This document shows, piece by piece, positions 3,873 through 5,757 of a DNA stretch of 5,757 nucleotides (the stretch's first letter is position 1; the number at the start of each line of letters is the position of its first letter). Under the pieces are notes generated by a model. It worked only from the letters and a program-made list of their open reading frames with translations, was not told the DNA's origin and made no database searches. The DNA is from an uncultured Pseudomonadota bacterium (GTDB lineage: Bacteria; Pseudomonadota; Alphaproteobacteria; Rs-D84): contig CAMYXE010000048.1 of the NCBI GenBank assembly GCA_947303165.1, forward strand, positions 1-5,757, written 5' to 3'. A program made the translations under genes and the position numbers.

Positions 3873-5757
3873 TTATGCATTCACACCAAACCCGATGCGT
3901 TTTGAAAAACCGGCAGATTGCTGCAACGACAATAAATCGTCAATTTTTTGAATTGTGAATTTCGTTGGTATGTCTTCGCCGTTGTTCTCCAGCAAACGTC
4001 TGCGTAGTATTGCGGTTATTTCGCGTTGCAATTGACGGACACCTGCCTCGGCCGTATATTTACGAATAATGTGGCGTATTGCATCGTCATCAATCTTTAT
4101 ATTATCTGGGTTCCAACCGGTGTCAGTTGCCGCACGTGTAATCAGGTGCTCGCGCGCAATTTGCACCTTTTCATCTTCACTGTATCCAGGAATTTCGATA
4201 ATTTCCATGCGGTCTTTTAATGCACTGGATATATTCAGACTGTTTGCGGTTGCAATAAACACAACATTAGATAAATCAAAATCAACTTCCAGGTAATGAT
4301 CGCGGAAGGATTTATTTTGTTCTGGATCCAGTACTTCCAATAATGCGGATTCTGGGTCGCCACGCCAATCACGGCCCATCTTATCAATTTCATCCAACAC
4401 AATTACCGGATTGTTCGCTTTGGCGCGTTTTAATGCGTCCATAATGCGGCCAGGTTGCGAACCAATATATGTTTTACGATGTCCGCGGAAATGCGCCTCG
4501 TCTGAAACCCCACCAAGGGAAATACGATGATATTTACGACCTAATGCCGCTGCGATAGATTTGCACAAAGACGTTTTACCAACCCCCGGAGCGCCAACGA
4601 AACATAAAATACTGCCCTTGCTAGAACCTGTTTTTTTCATAACGGCAATATGTTCCAAAATACGTTCCTTGACCGGTCGCATACCAGAATGTTCACTGTC
4701 CAGAATAGTTCTCGCGGCATTTAAATCTATTTCTGATTTATCTGACTTGCCCCACGGCATTGCCAATAACTCGTCCAAATAGGTTTTTATCAGCCCGCCT
4801 TCGTTTGACATAGGCGACATATTGCGCATACGCTTCCATTCGCCCATCGCTTTGTCTTTAACGTCGTCGGGCAGGGCGGATTTCTCGATTTTCTTGCGCA
4901 TACTGGCTGTATCGTTTTCTTCGTCGTCTTCGCCCATTTCTTTTTGAATCGCACGCATTTTTTCTTGCAGAATCGCCTCGCGTCGACCTTGTTCCATCTG
5001 CATGCTGATACGACGGTTAATAGTTTCTTCAACCTTGGCGGTTTCGTACATAATGCGAACCTGTTCAAATAACATCAGCATTTTTTCATACCAGGATGGC
5101 TGAATAAGGATCTTGATAGCGGTATCGGTGTCAATTTCAACGGTTTGTATTACAGAATCAACAAATGCCGGCGTTGGATAATTTTGAATTACATTACGCA
5201 ATTTATCCATCTTGAATTTGCGGAAATTCGCCATAGCCTGGATATTTTCAAATATCTTTTCACGCATTTGCATTGTGCGTTCGTCTTCTATATCATTTGC
5301 CATCGGGATTTCGGCAATTTTTGCAGAAAACACCCCGTCGTCAATAGTTACCTCAGACATTTGTACAACACACGTTGTGCGAATAATTGCGTGAATCGCG
5401 CCATCTGGCATACGTAAAATTTGCGCTATATCACCGATTGTGCCGTATTCATATATATCGGTTGCACTGGATGGATACGCAACACTGTGTTGAGGTGCTA
5501 ATACTATGCGCTGACGTTTATTAGCGGCGGTTTCAATAGCATCCGTAATTTCTTTGACCTGCTCATCGGTTAGGGGGTAATTATAGACCTGCTGCCAATC
5601 TTTCTCGTCATAAGTTTCACTGGCGCCTTCATAGCGATAGTATTGCGTCCCCTGGGCGACGAAAAGATGGAGGTTTTTAAGTTGTGTCGGGGTTACGCCG
5701 CGCTCGACGAGGCGATTGACGATCTGGATTAAGAACTGATCAAACTTCTGGCCGGAA
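3873..5757 (-). CDS. lon: Lon-family AAA+ ATPase lacking the protease domain (5'-partial)
   Basis: The frame is open from the right edge to a TAA at 3875-3873 (627 visible residues; the start is outside the window). The first in-frame ATG, at 5411, is not the start: it falls inside the Lon N-domain motif YEYGTIGDIAQILRMPDG (visible residues 102-119). Domains: an unrecognised stretch (1-60), the Lon substrate-binding N-domain and helical region with RAIQKEMGE just before an acidic linker, then a complete AAA+ module. That module has Walker A GAPGVGKTS (388-396; Lys394 codon at 4577-4575), ISLGGVSDEAHFRGHRKTYIG, Walker B VIVLDEIDK (451-459), sensor-1 Asn505, arginine finger Arg516 in DRME and sensor-2 Arg574 in AGVR. 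The protein ends SKRIGFGVNA, which aligns with the IG-x-x-x-GLA opening strand of the Lon protease domain. The roughly 200-residue Ser-Lys protease domain is absent. Inference: it may act as an ATP-driven unfoldase or chaperone without proteolysis, or pair with a protease subunit encoded elsewhere. It appears to be the first visible gene of the operon with tsaB, rimI and the ACP-like gene. Confidence 0.93.
   Translation of the reverse strand, partial: SGQKFDQFLIQIVNRLVERGVTPTQLKNLHLFVAQGTQYYRYEGASETYDEKDWQQVYNYPLTDEQVKEITDAIETAANKRQRIVLAPQHSVAYPSSATDIYEYGTIGDIAQILRMPDGAIHAIIRTTCVVQMSEVTIDDGVFSAKIAEIPMANDIEDERTMQMREKIFENIQAMANFRKFKMDKLRNVIQNYPTPAFVDSVIQTVEIDTDTAIKILIQPSWYEKMLMLFEQVRIMYETAKVEETINRRISMQMEQGRREAILQEKMRAIQKEMGEDDEENDTASMRKKIEKSALPDDVKDKAMGEWKRMRNMSPMSNEGGLIKTYLDELLAMPWGKSDKSEIDLNAARTILDSEHSGMRPVKERILEHIAVMKKTGSSKGSILCFVGAPGVGKTSLCKSIAAALGRKYHRISLGGVSDEAHFRGHRKTYIGSQPGRIMDALKRAKANNPVIVLDEIDKMGRDWRGDPESALLEVLDPEQNKSFRDHYLEVDFDLSNVVFIATANSLNISSALKDRMEIIEIPGYSEDEKVQIAREHLITRAATDTGWNPDNIKIDDDAIRHIIRKYTAEAGVRQLQREITAILRRRLLENNGEDIPTKFTIQKIDDLLSLQQSAGFSKRIGFGVNA

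Noticed and set aside
4790..5068. 92-codon cysteine- and arginine-rich frame inside the lon-like gene
   Set aside because: It is a shadow of the Lon helical domain in another frame, with biased composition and no ribosome binding site.
3873..5411. Lon starting at the ATG at 5411 as a complete 512-aa protein
   Set aside because: The conserved Lon N-domain motif continues unbroken upstream of this ATG in the same frame, so it is an internal methionine and the gene is cut by the window edge.

Overview
The window is about 43-48% GC wherever I counted, and densely packed with bacterial genes. A secreted protein with Listeria-Bacteroides (InlB B-type) repeats, a tRNA gene that encodes its own CCA end, and an adjacent tsaB-rimI pair suggest a Gram-negative bacterium. 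My best guess is an uncultured, host- or gut-associated alphaproteobacterium. That placement is an inference from gene content and protein style and should be held loosely.

Layout from left to right. Positions 1-962 (minus strand) hold the first 320 codons of an exported repeat protein; its C-terminus lies beyond the left edge. Positions 963-1063 hold its probable promoter and a strong hairpin terminator belonging to the tRNA upstream of it. A CAT-anticodon tRNA lies at 1093-1169 (minus), with a recognisable promoter at 1179-1207. A PIF1/RecD-like 5'-3' DNA helicase (423 aa) runs on the plus strand from 1263 to 2534. It converges on a four-gene minus-strand block that fills the rest of the window: lon-like (5757-3873), tsaB (3861-3310), rimI (3320-2934) and an acyl-carrier-protein-like gene (2915-2547). 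The two converging transcription units end in one hairpin (2530-2551) that contains both stop codons.

The minus-strand block has gaps of 11 and 18 nt and one 11-nt overlap, so it is probably one operon whose promoter lies beyond the right edge. TsaB is a structural partner in t6A tRNA modification, and RimI is the N-terminal acetyltransferase often encoded beside it. The acyl-carrier protein has a complete DSL phosphopantetheine site but an unusual C-terminal tail.

The most unusual object is the Lon homologue. Its AAA+ ATPase module is complete (Walker A, Walker B, sensor 1, arginine finger, sensor 2). The reading frame stops where the serine-lysine protease domain should begin, and tsaB starts 11 nt later with its own ribosome binding site, so there is no room for the protease domain. 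It also carries an unrecognised N-terminal stretch with different codon use that is cut by the window edge. It may be a stand-alone Lon unfoldase, half of a split Lon, or a recently broken gene.
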